From Vulcanisaeta souniana JCM 11219 (GTDB lineage Archaea > Thermoproteota > Thermoprotei > Thermoproteales > Thermocladiaceae), in the NCBI RefSeq assembly GCF_026000775.1, contig NZ_AP026830.1, forward strand, positions 682,001-746,000: a stretch of DNA of 64,000 bases, given 5' to 3'. The translations under genes and the position numbers were made by a program. Shown in pieces: positions 43,617 to 52,606 of the stretch; position 1 is the first letter of the stretch; each line of letters begins with the position of its first letter. Below the pieces are notes generated by a model that saw only the letters and a list, made by a program, of their open reading frames with translations, searched no databases and was not told the DNA's origin.

Positions 43617-44389
43617 GAATGTCGAGAGGGCCTAACGAGAATTACGTGAAATCCAGGGTACCCAGGGGTTTCCACTTAGATGTTGCCAGGAAGATCCAGA
43701 TGGCATTAGCTAGTAGGGTTGTTGAGGAGGACTTAATCAATATTAACAATGTTGACTTGGTGGCGGGTATTGATGTCGCATACATTAACCATAAGGATAC
43801 GGAGATAGGGATTTCTGTGGCCAGTACGTATTCCATTAGTAGGTCATCAATCATCGAGTGGAGTTGTTGGGTTGGTTCAATAATCTTCCCATACGTGCCA
43901 ACCCTACTCTCCTTCAGGGAGTTGAAGCCTGTGGTTAATGCATACCTTAGGTTGAGGACCAAGCCCCAGGTAGTTCTCATTGATGGACATGGTAGGGCGC
44001 ACCCATATAGACTCGGCATTGCCAGTCACTTTGGTGTTTGTCTACGCATTCCTACTATTGGTGTTGCGAAGTCACTACTATACGGTAGGATGGAGGGAAC
44101 CGAGGGGCCGGTGCTTGACGTAAGTACCAATGAGGTTATTGGATGGACAGTACAATGTGCACCCACTAAGCCTACGTATGTTAGTGTTGGTTATGGGATC
44201 TCGCTGGGCAGTGCGGTTAATCTTGTTAAGAGGATGTGCGTTGGCTCCCAAATGCCAATACCAATACTGCACTCACACAATACGGCCAATAGCCTAAAGA
44301 GGAGGATCACAAAGAGACTTATGGGTGAGACGACCTTTGAGGAATTGGATAGTGAATGTAAGGCATCAATGGGTAATTACCTATCTTAG
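43613..44389 (+). CDS. nfi: Endonuclease V (deoxyinosine 3' endonuclease)
   Basis: Repair nuclease that nicks near deoxyinosine, important where heat deaminates adenine. The Mg-binding Asp is in VAGIDVAYINHKDTEIG; the central helix has FPYVPTLLSFRELKPV and VVLIDGHGRAHPYRLG with its catalytic Asp and His; GVAKSLLYG completes the pattern. A 35-residue N-terminal extension precedes the usual start. The ATG overlaps the thiI stop by 4 nt, so both are translated together and presumably share the palindromic operator. The protein ends 10 nt before the convergent gene. Confidence 0.9.
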   Translation: MRMSRGPNENYVKSRVPRGFHLDVARKIQMALASRVVEEDLININNVDLVAGIDVAYINHKDTEIGISVASTYSISRSSIIEWSCWVGSIIFPYVPTLLSFRELKPVVNAYLRLRTKPQVVLIDGHGRAHPYRLGIASHFGVCLRIPTIGVAKSLLYGRMEGTEGPVLDVSTNEVIGWTVQCAPTKPTYVSVGYGISLGSAVNLVKRMCVGSQMPIPILHSHNTANSLKRRITKRLMGETTFEELDSECKASMGNYLS

Positions 44390-44399
44390 GACTAATTAA

Positions 44400-44915
44400 T
44401 CACCACTTCTCACCGAGTTTCTCGGGTATTAGTAATTTCTGTCTCTCAATGACGTAGGTCCTGGCATCCCTAATCATTGAATCAATGACTTGAGGATTAG
44501 CCCTGGACTTGGCAGAATCCAGTATTGCCCTTGCTGTGTCGACGAGTTTTAGGTCATACTCAACGAGCTTCTCCAGGTTCTCGGGAAAGACCTTAAACCT
44601 ATCATGCATACCAGCATCACCTGTTGGTGAGCCCCAAACCTCGGCTATCAAGCTCCTTAGGTCGCTGAGTACTGTCTCGTACTGCTGTATTAATGGGTCG
44701 AAGGGGTTATTGCGGGCGATCTCCTCCTCAATCCTCTCAATAAGTTTTTGGGCCTCCTCAAGCATTGAGGCCGCTGTCTTCCTGACAAGGAAGTCGTCCT
44801 GCCTAATTAAGTCCTTAATCTTATAACCCCTGAAGCCTGGCACCAAGAGTTGGAGTCTCTCCAATGGACTGAGTGGCGACTCGGAAATAGGTGGTTTAAC
44901 ATTGCCTGAGGACAT
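44400..44915 (-). CDS. Hypothetical helical protein
   Basis: A 171-residue soluble protein. After a proline-rich start (PISESPLSPLERLQLLVPGF) it is almost all helix, with a coiled-coil stretch (AASMLEEAQKLIERIEEEIA). I do not recognise it. A TATA element ttttataaa (44937-44945 region) is centred 27 nt before the ATG. Its closeness to a hypothetical protein, an APC permease and the SPFH cluster hints at membrane-associated work, but this is context only. Confidence 0.6.
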   Translation of the reverse strand: MSSGNVKPPISESPLSPLERLQLLVPGFRGYKIKDLIRQDDFLVRKTAASMLEEAQKLIERIEEEIARNNPFDPLIQQYETVLSDLRSLIAEVWGSPTGDAGMHDRFKVFPENLEKLVEYDLKLVDTARAILDSAKSRANPQVIDSMIRDARTYVIERQKLLIPEKLGEKW

Positions 44916-44967
44916 TAATTACTAATTAAATGCTCAATTTTATAAACACTAGCTTGTGAACTGGCGC

Positions 44968-45288
44968 CTAGCATTCAATCCCAATAACATCCTTACATGA
45001 ATTAAGCAATTCCCTGTATAAGTGCGTGAGTATCCTGGCAGCCTTAATCTTCGTATCCAGGGCCTCAAGCAATTCATAATAGGCCTTCCTAAGTGCCTCC
45101 TTAACCTCCTCTGGCTTTGTCTTCAGGGACAACTCAATGTTAACCGTGTGACACACAACCTTAATAATTGGTTCCTCAACACAACCTGTCAACCTAATAA
45201 TGACCTTACCCTCATCAACCCTAAACTCAGGAACAACATTCAAACTAGACAGTACCCAGTTACCGCCAATTAATGTTACGCCAGACAT
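44968..45288 (-). CDS. Hypothetical protein
   Basis: 106 residues with a beta-rich N-half (VTLIGGNWVLSSLNVVPEF, GKVIIRLTGCVEEPIIKV) and a helical C-half (VKEALRKAYYELLEALDTKI). The layout resembles one repeat of the protein at 48862 (strands, then helix pair), so it may be a single-domain relative. No motif of known function. Convergent-adjacent genes leave room for an own promoter upstream (gattattttaaaata region, 45307-45322). Confidence 0.5.
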   Translation of the reverse strand: MSGVTLIGGNWVLSSLNVVPEFRVDEGKVIIRLTGCVEEPIIKVVCHTVNIELSLKTKPEEVKEALRKAYYELLEALDTKIKAARILTHLYRELLNSCKDVIGIEC

Positions 45289-45349
45289 ATCGTATTAATA
45301 ATTCACGATTATTTTAAAATACTATACCCTCAGGTGCATTGTTATGATT

Positions 45350-46930
45350 TTACTTCGCATATTTTGTATATGGTTGCGGTAGTCCTGAGCGTATGCCCCA
45401 TACGTAGAAGATTATGGCTAGTATTGTGACCGTCACCATATCCCATGGGAAGGATATCAGTATTACAGGTCCACCGGCTGTTTGGCCAATGTACGTCATG
45501 AGCGTTAATATGATTATGTAGACTATATACCACGCCGCATTCTTGATGTGCTCCTTAACTTTATAGATTAGCCCAAAGATTACCGAGGCAATAAATACGA
45601 AGGCCATAGCATATGGGACAGCGGGCCATCCAGACCAATACACTATGTAACTGGCACCTATAAACGCCACTAAGCCTATCCAGAAACCGCCAGGTAATTT
45701 AAACACTGATCCTTTACTTTGCCTCCTCGAGACCATCATAACTACCGGGTTTGTTAAAAAGCCCATGTAACCCGCTACCACTGCGTCGTCAATTAACCCG
45801 TAAACGCTTGGTATTGGGGCTGTTAATATTGCCAATAGTATACCTATAATACCGAATGTTATTAATGACCAGTAGGGTATTGCGTATTTTTCGTGGATGA
45901 ACCTCATTAAGTCAGGTACGTACCTAGACCTACCCATGGCGAATAGTATCCTAGTACCACCACCAAGGTATATATAACCAACTATGAATGGACCCAGTAT
46001 TGCAACGATCAATGTTATTATGAAAACCCAAGCAACCCCGTAAGTACCACTCAGGTAGAGAAACGGATTAGTCTTACTAATAAATACTAGGCTTCTCCAG
46101 TCACCAGGTGTTACATTCAACTTAGACCAATTAATGGCACCAACAAAGGCTGTGCTGAACAAGATATAAATAAGCACTTGAGCAACCACAACAAGAATTA
46201 TGGCTAGTGGTAAATCCTTGCGTGGATTCCTCATTTCCTCAGCGAAGTCAGGTATAACCCTAACACCACCAAAGGCAAACATTCCGTATGGAATCGCCAT
46301 GAACATTGCTGCTAAGCCGTACGGTAAGAAGCCGCCCTTAAGACCAGTGAAGTTGCTTGGTATGAATACTGTGGCCATAATACCAATTGCGACCAGTAAG
46401 TATAGGATTAACTTAAACGTACCCAGCGTTATATTTGATATGCCAAAGGTCTTAACGCCGAAGTAATTTAATGGAACCATTAATAGTATTAACACGGCAG
46501 CAACTACTGCACCAAGCAATGTGGGCGTCCCTGTTGGAGTTAGTAGGTTGTGTGCGAAGTAGTTTATTCCGTAAACTACTGCAATAGCTTCAATTGGTGG
46601 TATGAATAAGTACCAGAGCAGGTCGGCAAAAGCATTGATCATATTGGTGATCCTACCATGTGTATATAACGAGTACCTAGATGGCCCTCCAGCCTCTGGG
46701 TACACAGTCCCTAGCTCTGCATACGTAAGCCCTATGAATGAGTAGAAGATTCCGCCGAGGATCCAGGCCAAAATAACCGCTGGTCCAGTCATTACAGCCA
46801 TCTTAGCAGTACTAAATAGTATACCAGTACCAATCGCACCAACAAGCCCAGTCATCGTTATATGAGACAACCCTAATTCCCTACGTAAACCGACACCCTG
46901 CCTATTTTGTTTATCTTCTGGCTTTGCCAC
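45350..46930 (-). CDS. APC-superfamily amino acid/polyamine permease
   Basis: About 12-14 TM helices in 526 residues. The first helix carries the conserved GLVGAIGTGILFSTAKMA glycine motif that binds the substrate carboxylate in APC transporters, followed by the long loop TYAELGTVYPEAGGPSRYS typical of the family. The C-terminal helices include AGGPVILISFPWDMVTVTIL. Sodium- or proton-coupled uptake of an amino acid is likely; the substrate cannot be read. Start ATG 46930 has an N-terminal hydrophilic tail of 20 residues. Confidence 0.85.
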   Translation of the reverse strand: MAKPEDKQNRQGVGLRRELGLSHITMTGLVGAIGTGILFSTAKMAVMTGPAVILAWILGGIFYSFIGLTYAELGTVYPEAGGPSRYSLYTHGRITNMINAFADLLWYLFIPPIEAIAVVYGINYFAHNLLTPTGTPTLLGAVVAAVLILLMVPLNYFGVKTFGISNITLGTFKLILYLLVAIGIMATVFIPSNFTGLKGGFLPYGLAAMFMAIPYGMFAFGGVRVIPDFAEEMRNPRKDLPLAIILVVVAQVLIYILFSTAFVGAINWSKLNVTPGDWRSLVFISKTNPFLYLSGTYGVAWVFIITLIVAILGPFIVGYIYLGGGTRILFAMGRSRYVPDLMRFIHEKYAIPYWSLITFGIIGILLAILTAPIPSVYGLIDDAVVAGYMGFLTNPVVMMVSRRQSKGSVFKLPGGFWIGLVAFIGASYIVYWSGWPAVPYAMAFVFIASVIFGLIYKVKEHIKNAAWYIVYIIILTLMTYIGQTAGGPVILISFPWDMVTVTILAIIFYVWGIRSGLPQPYTKYAK

Positions 46931-47019
46931 ATTATGTCAGCAATTTACCGTTTTTAAATTTTACCCAAGTTTATATATAAAATTTAGTAATATGTTTTAT
47001 TAACTTTAATAGTTATTAT

Positions 47020-47373
47020 TTAAACATTAAATAATTCATGGAATTTCCTAGAAAGTGTGTATTTGATTATGGATGGTTCCTGCACTTTTCCTTCGAGTAC
47101 TTTCTTACCGTTGATTATTAATGCGGGTAGGTCAAATACGTTATATTCCCTTAATTCATTAATTATTGGTATGAATTCGGCCGGTCCCTCGCCGCCCAGT
47201 AACATTCCTAGGATTATGTCTATGTAATCCCTGTTTATTTTGACTGAGGTGAATCTAATGATACTCCCGCTTGTCCTCAACTCATTCGTTACCTCGTTAA
47301 TTGCATCTCTAATGAACTCTAAATACTTATTATCTCTGCCATCGATCATGTATAGCCTAATGTTGATCAGCAT
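47020..47373 (-). CDS. Thioredoxin-fold-like small protein lacking CxxC
   Basis: 117 residues. The C-terminal half reads YNVFDLPALIINGKKVLEGK, where DLPALIINGK recalls the cis-proline strand and following hairpin of thioredoxin/glutaredoxin domains. However, no CxxC pair is present anywhere, so redox activity is unlikely. The N-terminal part LINIRLYMIDGRDNKYLEFI resembles the first strand and helix. It may be a binding or scaffold version. Neighbours are the APC permease and a 4-TM protein. Confidence 0.5.
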   Translation of the reverse strand: MLINIRLYMIDGRDNKYLEFIRDAINEVTNELRTSGSIIRFTSVKINRDYIDIILGMLLGGEGPAEFIPIINELREYNVFDLPALIINGKKVLEGKVQEPSIIKYTLSRKFHELFNV

Positions 47374-47454
47374 TCAATTAATAATAAACAATTAATAACT
47401 AATAAACCCTACTATTCATTGAAAATAAAATTAATCACAAAGCTAAATTCAAGG

Positions 47455-47889
47455 TCAATGTTTAATCCCTCCAAATCTAGCAGCCAAGTACCCACCTAAG
47501 GCACCAGCTATTACGTTAACTACAATGAACAAGCCAATCCTGGTCCTACCCCAGAGCGGCCCTGGGTATGCATCGAATAATAGGCTTAGTATCGCCACAG
47601 CGATTATGACGTATATGACCGTCCTCTGGGCTGGTCTAAAGTAAACATTGTAATTTGTCATTTCCTCAGTCCTATAGGGCCTTGCGAATAGTATGAGGAG
47701 TCCATAGAGGACCAGTATCAATACGAGGGATACCCAGTAGCCCTTGATTAATGCCCATATTGGGCTCAGGACAAGTGGTGTTGGGTAGAATATGTTAGCC
47801 AGCGCCTCGAGTATTAGGATAACCACTGACACAAAGAAGGCATAACCAACACCAGCCACTGCATTATACCTGATCTCGCGTGTAGACAT
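47455..47889 (-). CDS. Small membrane protein, four TM helices
   Basis: A 144-residue hydrophobic protein starting MSTREIRYNAVAGVGYAFFV; the frame also opens nine bases earlier. Four hydrophobic segments with short loops, the longest being RPYRTEEMTNYNVYFRPAQR after helix two, and a GGYLAARFGG C-terminal end. I do not recognise a family. It is divergent from the SPFH gene and shares its AT-rich promoter area. Confidence 0.55.
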   Translation of the reverse strand: MSTREIRYNAVAGVGYAFFVSVVILILEALANIFYPTPLVLSPIWALIKGYWVSLVLILVLYGLLILFARPYRTEEMTNYNVYFRPAQRTVIYVIIAVAILSLLFDAYPGPLWGRTRIGLFIVVNVIAGALGGYLAARFGGIKH

Positions 47890-47911
47890 TATTTCCAATT
47901 AATAAATAAAT

Positions 47912-47919
47912 TTTATAAA
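47912..47919 (+). promoter_or_regulatory. TATA box of the SPFH gene
   Basis: The sequence tttataaa is centred 28 nt before the ATG at 47944; leaderless. Confidence 0.55.
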
Positions 47920-47943
47920 CCAAACTAACAATTCAGTATTAAT

Positions 47944-48855
47944 ATGTCGATAAGGGCTCAGGTAATATCCACAATAGACGAGAAGGGAATTGATCAAATG
48001 GGTCCAGACGACCTAATAGTGAAGTATCACTCCGTTGATGTTAGGACAAGGTCAAGACTCATTGTTTACTCAAACCAGAAGGCTGTGGTTAGGATACAGG
48101 GACAAATACAGGGAGTCTTTGACTCTGGGGCTCACGACCTACAAACACCTGCCAATCCAATATCCCAATTCTTCGCCAAGTTCCAGTACGCTGGCAACAT
48201 ACCGTGGGAGGTCGAGGTACTATTTGCAAGTACGGCGAGACATGAGGCAAGGAGCGAGGGGATCACGCAAACAAAGGAGCTTGTCCCAATGAGGTACCAA
48301 GTGGCCTATTACTTCATGATTACCGACCCTGTTAAATTCATTAATTCGGTGCAGTTTGGTGGTTTTAAGTACACCGTAGAGGACTTCAAGAACTATGTAT
48401 CACCAATAGTGGACCAGGCAGTCAGCCAAGTCCTTAACCTAGTATCACTCAATGAGGTTTATGCCAACCTGCATAAGATAACCGACGCAGTGACAGCAAG
48501 TCTCAGGTCATTCTTGGATGAGGTTGGCGTACACCTAATAACATGCAGAATCGTAAGGCTTGAACCCGAGGACGAAACAATGAGGAGGGTGGTGCAGTTC
48601 ATGGCCCTTGGCCTGGACGTTAACACGGCAATTAGGGCTAGGCTTGCGGAGATCATGGCCCAAAGAAGTGATCCTGCTGCCACGAACATGATGCTCGGTG
48701 TGCCATATTACCCAATATACATACTACCAACTGCAGGCATACCTGGCGGCCTACAGCAATTAACATCCCCACCAACGCAACAACAAACGCAGCAAAGTCA
48801 AGGTGGTTCCAGTCAATCTAGCCAATTCGGTGGCTTTGAGATTAGCCGGGGTTAA
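47944..48855 (+). CDS. SPFH-domain protein (YdjI/virion-core-like group)
   Basis: 303 residues. It lacks an N-terminal TM helix but carries the SPFH pattern: DDLIVKYHSVDVRTRSRLIV, SNQKAVVRIQGQIQGVFDSG (a beta hairpin binding a hydrophobic partner), and a long helix-rich part (NYVSPIVDQAVSQVLNLVSL). The C-terminus is a Gln/Ser-rich linker (TQQQTQQSQGGSSQSSQFGG) ending GGFEISRG. This soluble version resembles bacterial YdjI, sometimes called virion core protein. The zinc ribbon of the bacterial protein is missing. The next gene starts 6 nt after, same operon. Possible role in membrane stress; unproven. Confidence 0.7.
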   Translation: MSIRAQVISTIDEKGIDQMGPDDLIVKYHSVDVRTRSRLIVYSNQKAVVRIQGQIQGVFDSGAHDLQTPANPISQFFAKFQYAGNIPWEVEVLFASTARHEARSEGITQTKELVPMRYQVAYYFMITDPVKFINSVQFGGFKYTVEDFKNYVSPIVDQAVSQVLNLVSLNEVYANLHKITDAVTASLRSFLDEVGVHLITCRIVRLEPEDETMRRVVQFMALGLDVNTAIRARLAEIMAQRSDPAATNMMLGVPYYPIYILPTAGIPGGLQQLTSPPTQQQTQQSQGGSSQSSQFGGFEISRG

Positions 48856-48861
48856 TGAGGT

Positions 48862-49719
48862 ATGAGCCATAATGTCTTAAAAAATTATGGGGTATATAAT
48901 GACCATGAATTGGTGATTGAGGAGGTTAGGATTAATAATCTGCCATGCTTCATAAACCTATCAATACTGAACCAGGGTAAGGTCCCCGAAATACTCATTG
49001 AACTAAGCACAGGTTGTTCTCACTACAATGCCATGATAAGGGTAACCAGGAAATTCATGAAGCTCTTCGGTGTAGATACAGCTAGGATAGCGGCGGCTAA
49101 GTTGGCCAGGGTGTTAGGCATAGAGGATTATGAAGCAGTTGAACACGGTGATATAGAATTAAGGTTAAGGAAGAAGCCAGGGCATTACCCAGAGTGGGTG
49201 AACCAAAATATGGATGCAGTAATTAACGCATTTAATGAAGTATTGACATCACTAGGCATAATCACGCAACCTGCAATTCAACCACAGCAAGAAATACATC
49301 AAGAGATCCAATCGCCTTTAAGTACCCCTCAGCAAGCCTCTGTGGAGACCTTAGTTGCCCATGTAGTAAAGTCGTACGGTAATATTAATGGCCAAAACCT
49401 ACTACTGAGGTCCTTGGGCGAGAATACCCGCATTGAGTTATGCCTTGAGAGAATGGGTAGTTGTAAGCCACTAATAACCGTAAAGGCAAACCCGCTTGAA
49501 ATTACAATGCATGAAGATGCCGTGAAGGCCTTTGGTGAGAATAGGGCTATTGAATACGCCACGTGGATCGCCAACGCCCTCTACATCAGTAATTACGAAA
49601 TAAGTGAATTGGGTAACGAAATAGTGCTTAGGTCGAGGGGTGGCGTAGATGGTGCATTGACAAACAATCTGATCAGGGTTATGGATATAATAGCCAGTAA
49701 GTACCTGGGCAGGGAGTAA
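48862..49719 (+). CDS. Hypothetical protein with an internal duplication, SPFH partner
   Basis: 285 residues. Two similar units (about 15-125 and 155-285) are separated by a Gln/Pro-rich linker (QPAIQPQQEIHQEIQ). Each unit has a strand pair, then a helix containing (K/A)LFGVDTARIAAAKLARVL or AFGENRAIEYATWIANAL, then (E)HGDIELRLR or LGNEIVLRSR, and a last helix. I cannot name the fold. It is immediately downstream of the SPFH gene (6 nt), so the products probably work together. The linker type matches the SPFH C-terminal tail. Confidence 0.6.
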   Translation: MSHNVLKNYGVYNDHELVIEEVRINNLPCFINLSILNQGKVPEILIELSTGCSHYNAMIRVTRKFMKLFGVDTARIAAAKLARVLGIEDYEAVEHGDIELRLRKKPGHYPEWVNQNMDAVINAFNEVLTSLGIITQPAIQPQQEIHQEIQSPLSTPQQASVETLVAHVVKSYGNINGQNLLLRSLGENTRIELCLERMGSCKPLITVKANPLEITMHEDAVKAFGENRAIEYATWIANALYISNYEISELGNEIVLRSRGGVDGALTNNLIRVMDIIASKYLGRE

Positions 49720-49730
49720 TTAAACAATCA

Positions 49731-50210
49731 TCACTGAGTCTCCCTAGTCTGTTTAATTAATTCCTTGGCTCTGGCTATGAACTTAGCAAGCACTTGCCTG
49801 GCAGCTTCATCGCTCGGTAGCTTACTGACAATACCAGTTGGGTCTGGCCCATTGTATTGATACTCATGTATCACCAGGGCTAGTGATGTTAATTCCACAA
49901 TATCGGCATTTTTCTCAGCCAATTTGCCTGCGATCTCCATGAGCATGTTCGTAGGCATAATGGCCAGGATCCAATCATTCCTTGAAACTTTAACGCTACG
50001 GCTAACCCTCTTATAGCCCGTGAAATTAAACAAATGCCTATTCTTAATGGCTAAATACGATAGGTAAGACTTCCATGCCTGGAATGCCTTACCAGCGGCG
50101 TTTCTAAGCAATCCATCGTTGAGGAATTTCTCGGCCAGCTCAAGCTCTACTTGAGTCTCCATAAGCCTTGACTTACCTATCTCATCTAGGTTTAGCTTAA
50201 TTTCAATCAT
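49731..50210 (-). CDS. PaREP1-family protein (divergent copy)
   Basis: 159 residues from ATG 50210 (MIEIKLNLDEIG; a GTG at 50219 is possible). Landmarks: LMETQVELELAEKFLNDGLL, RNAAGKAFQAWKSYLSYLAI and VIHEYQYNGPDPTGIVSKLP, the PaREP1 NGPDP motif. It is more divergent than the pair at 18336/20202 and has no ATPase next to it, so it is a solitary member. The conserved promoter block of the cassette copies is absent. Confidence 0.8.
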   Translation of the reverse strand: MIEIKLNLDEIGKSRLMETQVELELAEKFLNDGLLRNAAGKAFQAWKSYLSYLAIKNRHLFNFTGYKRVSRSVKVSRNDWILAIMPTNMLMEIAGKLAEKNADIVELTSLALVIHEYQYNGPDPTGIVSKLPSDEAARQVLAKFIARAKELIKQTRETQ

Positions 50211-50301
50211 TTTTACCACATTAAATAATTAGGAGCCTTTAAAGTGCTTTTAGTTCGTCATTACCCTGCGAAAATCTTAAGTAAACATTGTTTAATAACG
50301 T

Positions 50302-51089
50302 ATGTTGCTAATGAAGTTAAGCGTTAATGATTTGGTTGTTGGTTATGGAGGTAAGGTCGTCATTAATGGATTAACCGTGGAATTTGATGAAGGTAGGACC
50401 GTAATCTTAGGCCCTAATGGCTCGGGCAAGACAACATTATTGAGGGCTATTGCTGGGGTAATAAAGCCGTTGAGGGGCATTATAGTGCTTGATGGTAGAC
50501 CACTGCGTGGGGGTGATGTGGGTTATGTTAGTCATGCCGGTGGGCTTGATCCTAATATGACCGTGCATGAAAATCTAGAGTTCTATGCCGAGGTTAAGAA
50601 TGCCAGTAACCTAGACGAGGTAGTTGATAGACTTGGGATTAGGAATCTAATGAATACTAAGGTGGGCTTTCTGAGTAATGGTCAGAGGAGGATGGTTGAG
50701 ATCGCTATCGCCATGTTGGGTAGTCCCAAGGTTTATGCACTTGATGAATCAACTGACGGGCTTGACGTGAATTTTGCCAGTAGAGTTAAGGATATTGTGA
50801 GAAGCCTGCACGGCATTGTTATATACACAACACATATGTTATCCGAGGCTTTAGAACTCGCTGATTACCTAGTCATCATTAGAAAGGGAAGGATTGCCTT
50901 TCATGGAGACATGACTAAGCTTGGTGGTGCCATGAGGATAGTCGCTAAGAGGGGCGTGAGACCAGGATTATTGAGGCTGATTTGAGTGAGTTACCTCGTG
51001 TTATTGATGAACTGAGGTCTGAGGAATTTAATGTACTTGAGGTCAGGAACTCAGTGATTGATGAGTTACTGGGTGGTGTGGATGATTAG
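50302..51089 (+). pseudogene. ABC-transporter ATPase, frameshifted near its C-terminus
   Basis: Walker A GPNGSGKTTLLRA (about residue 36), signature LSNGQRRMVEIAIAML, Walker B VYALDEST with D-loop, and H-loop YTTHMLSEA are all present. The open frame stops at 50985 after GVRPGLLRLI. The reading continues without loss of sense one frame over from about 50967 as RIIEADLSELPRVIDELRSE and ends at 51087-51089, overlapping the permease start. So one base is missing or extra near 50955-50966. If real, the truncated protein loses only the regulatory tail. Exporter of unknown substrate with the downstream permease. Confidence 0.7.
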
Positions 51090-51879
51090 GGCTTATCTCA
51101 GGAGGGCGTGGAGGGTTGGCAGGACCTATTACCTTGTGACGCTGATAACCCTATTGGCGGTTATGGTATTCGTGATTGCGCAGTTCGTCTTTATAATAAT
51201 CACGGTTAACCCCGAGAACATTCATGGCGTTAAAATGCCTATTGAGGAGGCCGTGGCATTTACGAGGGTCCTCATGCTAATAATATTGATCGGCATGACT
51301 TCACTGATGGTATCCTTACTATCCGCCACCATCGTGCTTGGCACAATACAGGCGGACATACAGAATGGAGTTTTCGAGGTGCTATTCGGTAATGGCGTGA
51401 GCGATAGGGACCTCATTAAGGCGCTTTATATCGTTGGGCTATCATCATTTGCCATGTTTTACTTATTGGCTAAGGCCTTAATGATAATTCCACTCTACAT
51501 TGTAATCCCAAAGATCCTAAGCACCCTAATGGTGGCCACCCTACTGGCTCCATTCGGTGTTGGGTTGTTTACCACGGGGCTTAGTGTGCTCATTGGGCTT
51601 TCAAAACCAAAGTACTTTAAGATCTCCACGGGCATTGGATCGACAAAGAACCTAGCCTTTACCATGGTATCGCTCCCTGGCCTCATAATCCTATTCTCAA
51701 TAATGATACCTATAATTACGACAGCGACCAGTGCAACTTCATACCCAGCGACGCTACTGCGTGTATTGAATGTGGCGATGATTATCGTATCGATCGTGAT
51801 GGCGGTGTTGTCAGTAATTATTGCATTTAAGACCCAGGTTAATAGGGTTGGGTTGATAATGAGAGGTGAGGAGCCCTAG
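51082..51879 (+). CDS. ABC-transporter permease
   Basis: 265 residues with about six TM helices (TYYLVTLITLLAVMVFVIAQ; LMLIILIGMTSLMVSLLSAT; IVSIVMAVLSVIIAF at the end). Start ATG 51082 (MIRAYLRRAWRV) overlaps the stop of the restored ATPase frame at 51087-51089, the normal arrangement for an ABC-2-like exporter. The frame extends to 51058, but those codons belong to the ATPase. Substrate unknown. Convergent with the next gene. Confidence 0.7.
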   Translation: MIRAYLRRAWRVGRTYYLVTLITLLAVMVFVIAQFVFIIITVNPENIHGVKMPIEEAVAFTRVLMLIILIGMTSLMVSLLSATIVLGTIQADIQNGVFEVLFGNGVSDRDLIKALYIVGLSSFAMFYLLAKALMIIPLYIVIPKILSTLMVATLLAPFGVGLFTTGLSVLIGLSKPKYFKISTGIGSTKNLAFTMVSLPGLIILFSIMIPIITTATSATSYPATLLRVLNVAMIIVSIVMAVLSVIIAFKTQVNRVGLIMRGEEP

Positions 51880-52524
51880 TCACAACTTGATGATTAAGTA
51901 GTTAATGCCTAGGTAGGCTAGGAAGAAGGGTATTAGTACTAAATCCGTTAGGTCAAGCCCAGCTGCCTCAATGGCCCATAGGGTGCCCAGGCTGAATAGT
52001 AGGGCTGAAAGCACGTACTTCAGGTGCGGCAGTCTTATCCTGGCTATTTGGTCCTTAATCACCGCCGTGAGGATAACCACTATGGCTGCTGCGAGCAGCG
52101 TGCCTATGAGGGTTGATGAGTAGCTCCTTGGTATTAAGGCAATGAGGACTAGGGCAGCCTCAAAGGCCTCTATGGCTGATACCGTGAATACCACGGCCAA
52201 GTCCCCACGTTCCTCCTCACCACCCTTACCCCTACCAGTCCTCTTGAAGTACCTACGCGCACTCCTGAGCAGTCTATAACCGAAGTAAAACAGTATTACC
52301 GATGATACCGCTAATACGTAATCGAGGGGTAGGTAAATGATGTACCGACCAACGGTGAACGTAGGTATTAAGACCAGGAGCACGCCGGCAATAGCATACA
52401 GCACTGGTTTAAAGCCCCTGTAAATTCCCTGGTAAATAGCCGTGACTGCGCCAGCCTCCGAAAGCTCAAGCAGACTTATACCGAATGCCGCGAAGAATAT
52501 CCCAAAGTTCACGGGAATCCACAA
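51880..52524 (-). CDS. Predicted membrane protein with FTR1-like E-x-x-E motifs (COG4280-like)
   Basis: 214 residues, six or seven TM helices. Two internal segments repeat a glutamate pattern: FGISLLELSEAGAV near residue 15 and VSAIEAFEAALVLIALIP near 115. Such EL-x-E or EAFEA motifs appear in ion permeases of the FTR1/COG4280 groups and could coordinate a cation. Loop GRGKGGEEERG is charged. Transport of a metal ion is inference only. The gene ends 1 nt after the ABC permease on the other strand. Confidence 0.55.
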   Translation of the reverse strand: MWIPVNFGIFFAAFGISLLELSEAGAVTAIYQGIYRGFKPVLYAIAGVLLVLIPTFTVGRYIIYLPLDYVLAVSSVILFYFGYRLLRSARRYFKRTGRGKGGEEERGDLAVVFTVSAIEAFEAALVLIALIPRSYSSTLIGTLLAAAIVVILTAVIKDQIARIRLPHLKYVLSALLFSLGTLWAIEAAGLDLTDLVLIPFFLAYLGINYLIIKL

Positions 52525-52606
52525 ATCACGCTCAGTTTTAAGTATTTCTCATGCACTTACAATTAACGCAAAGCTATATAACTCACCTAAACGTATTATA
52601 AGTATA

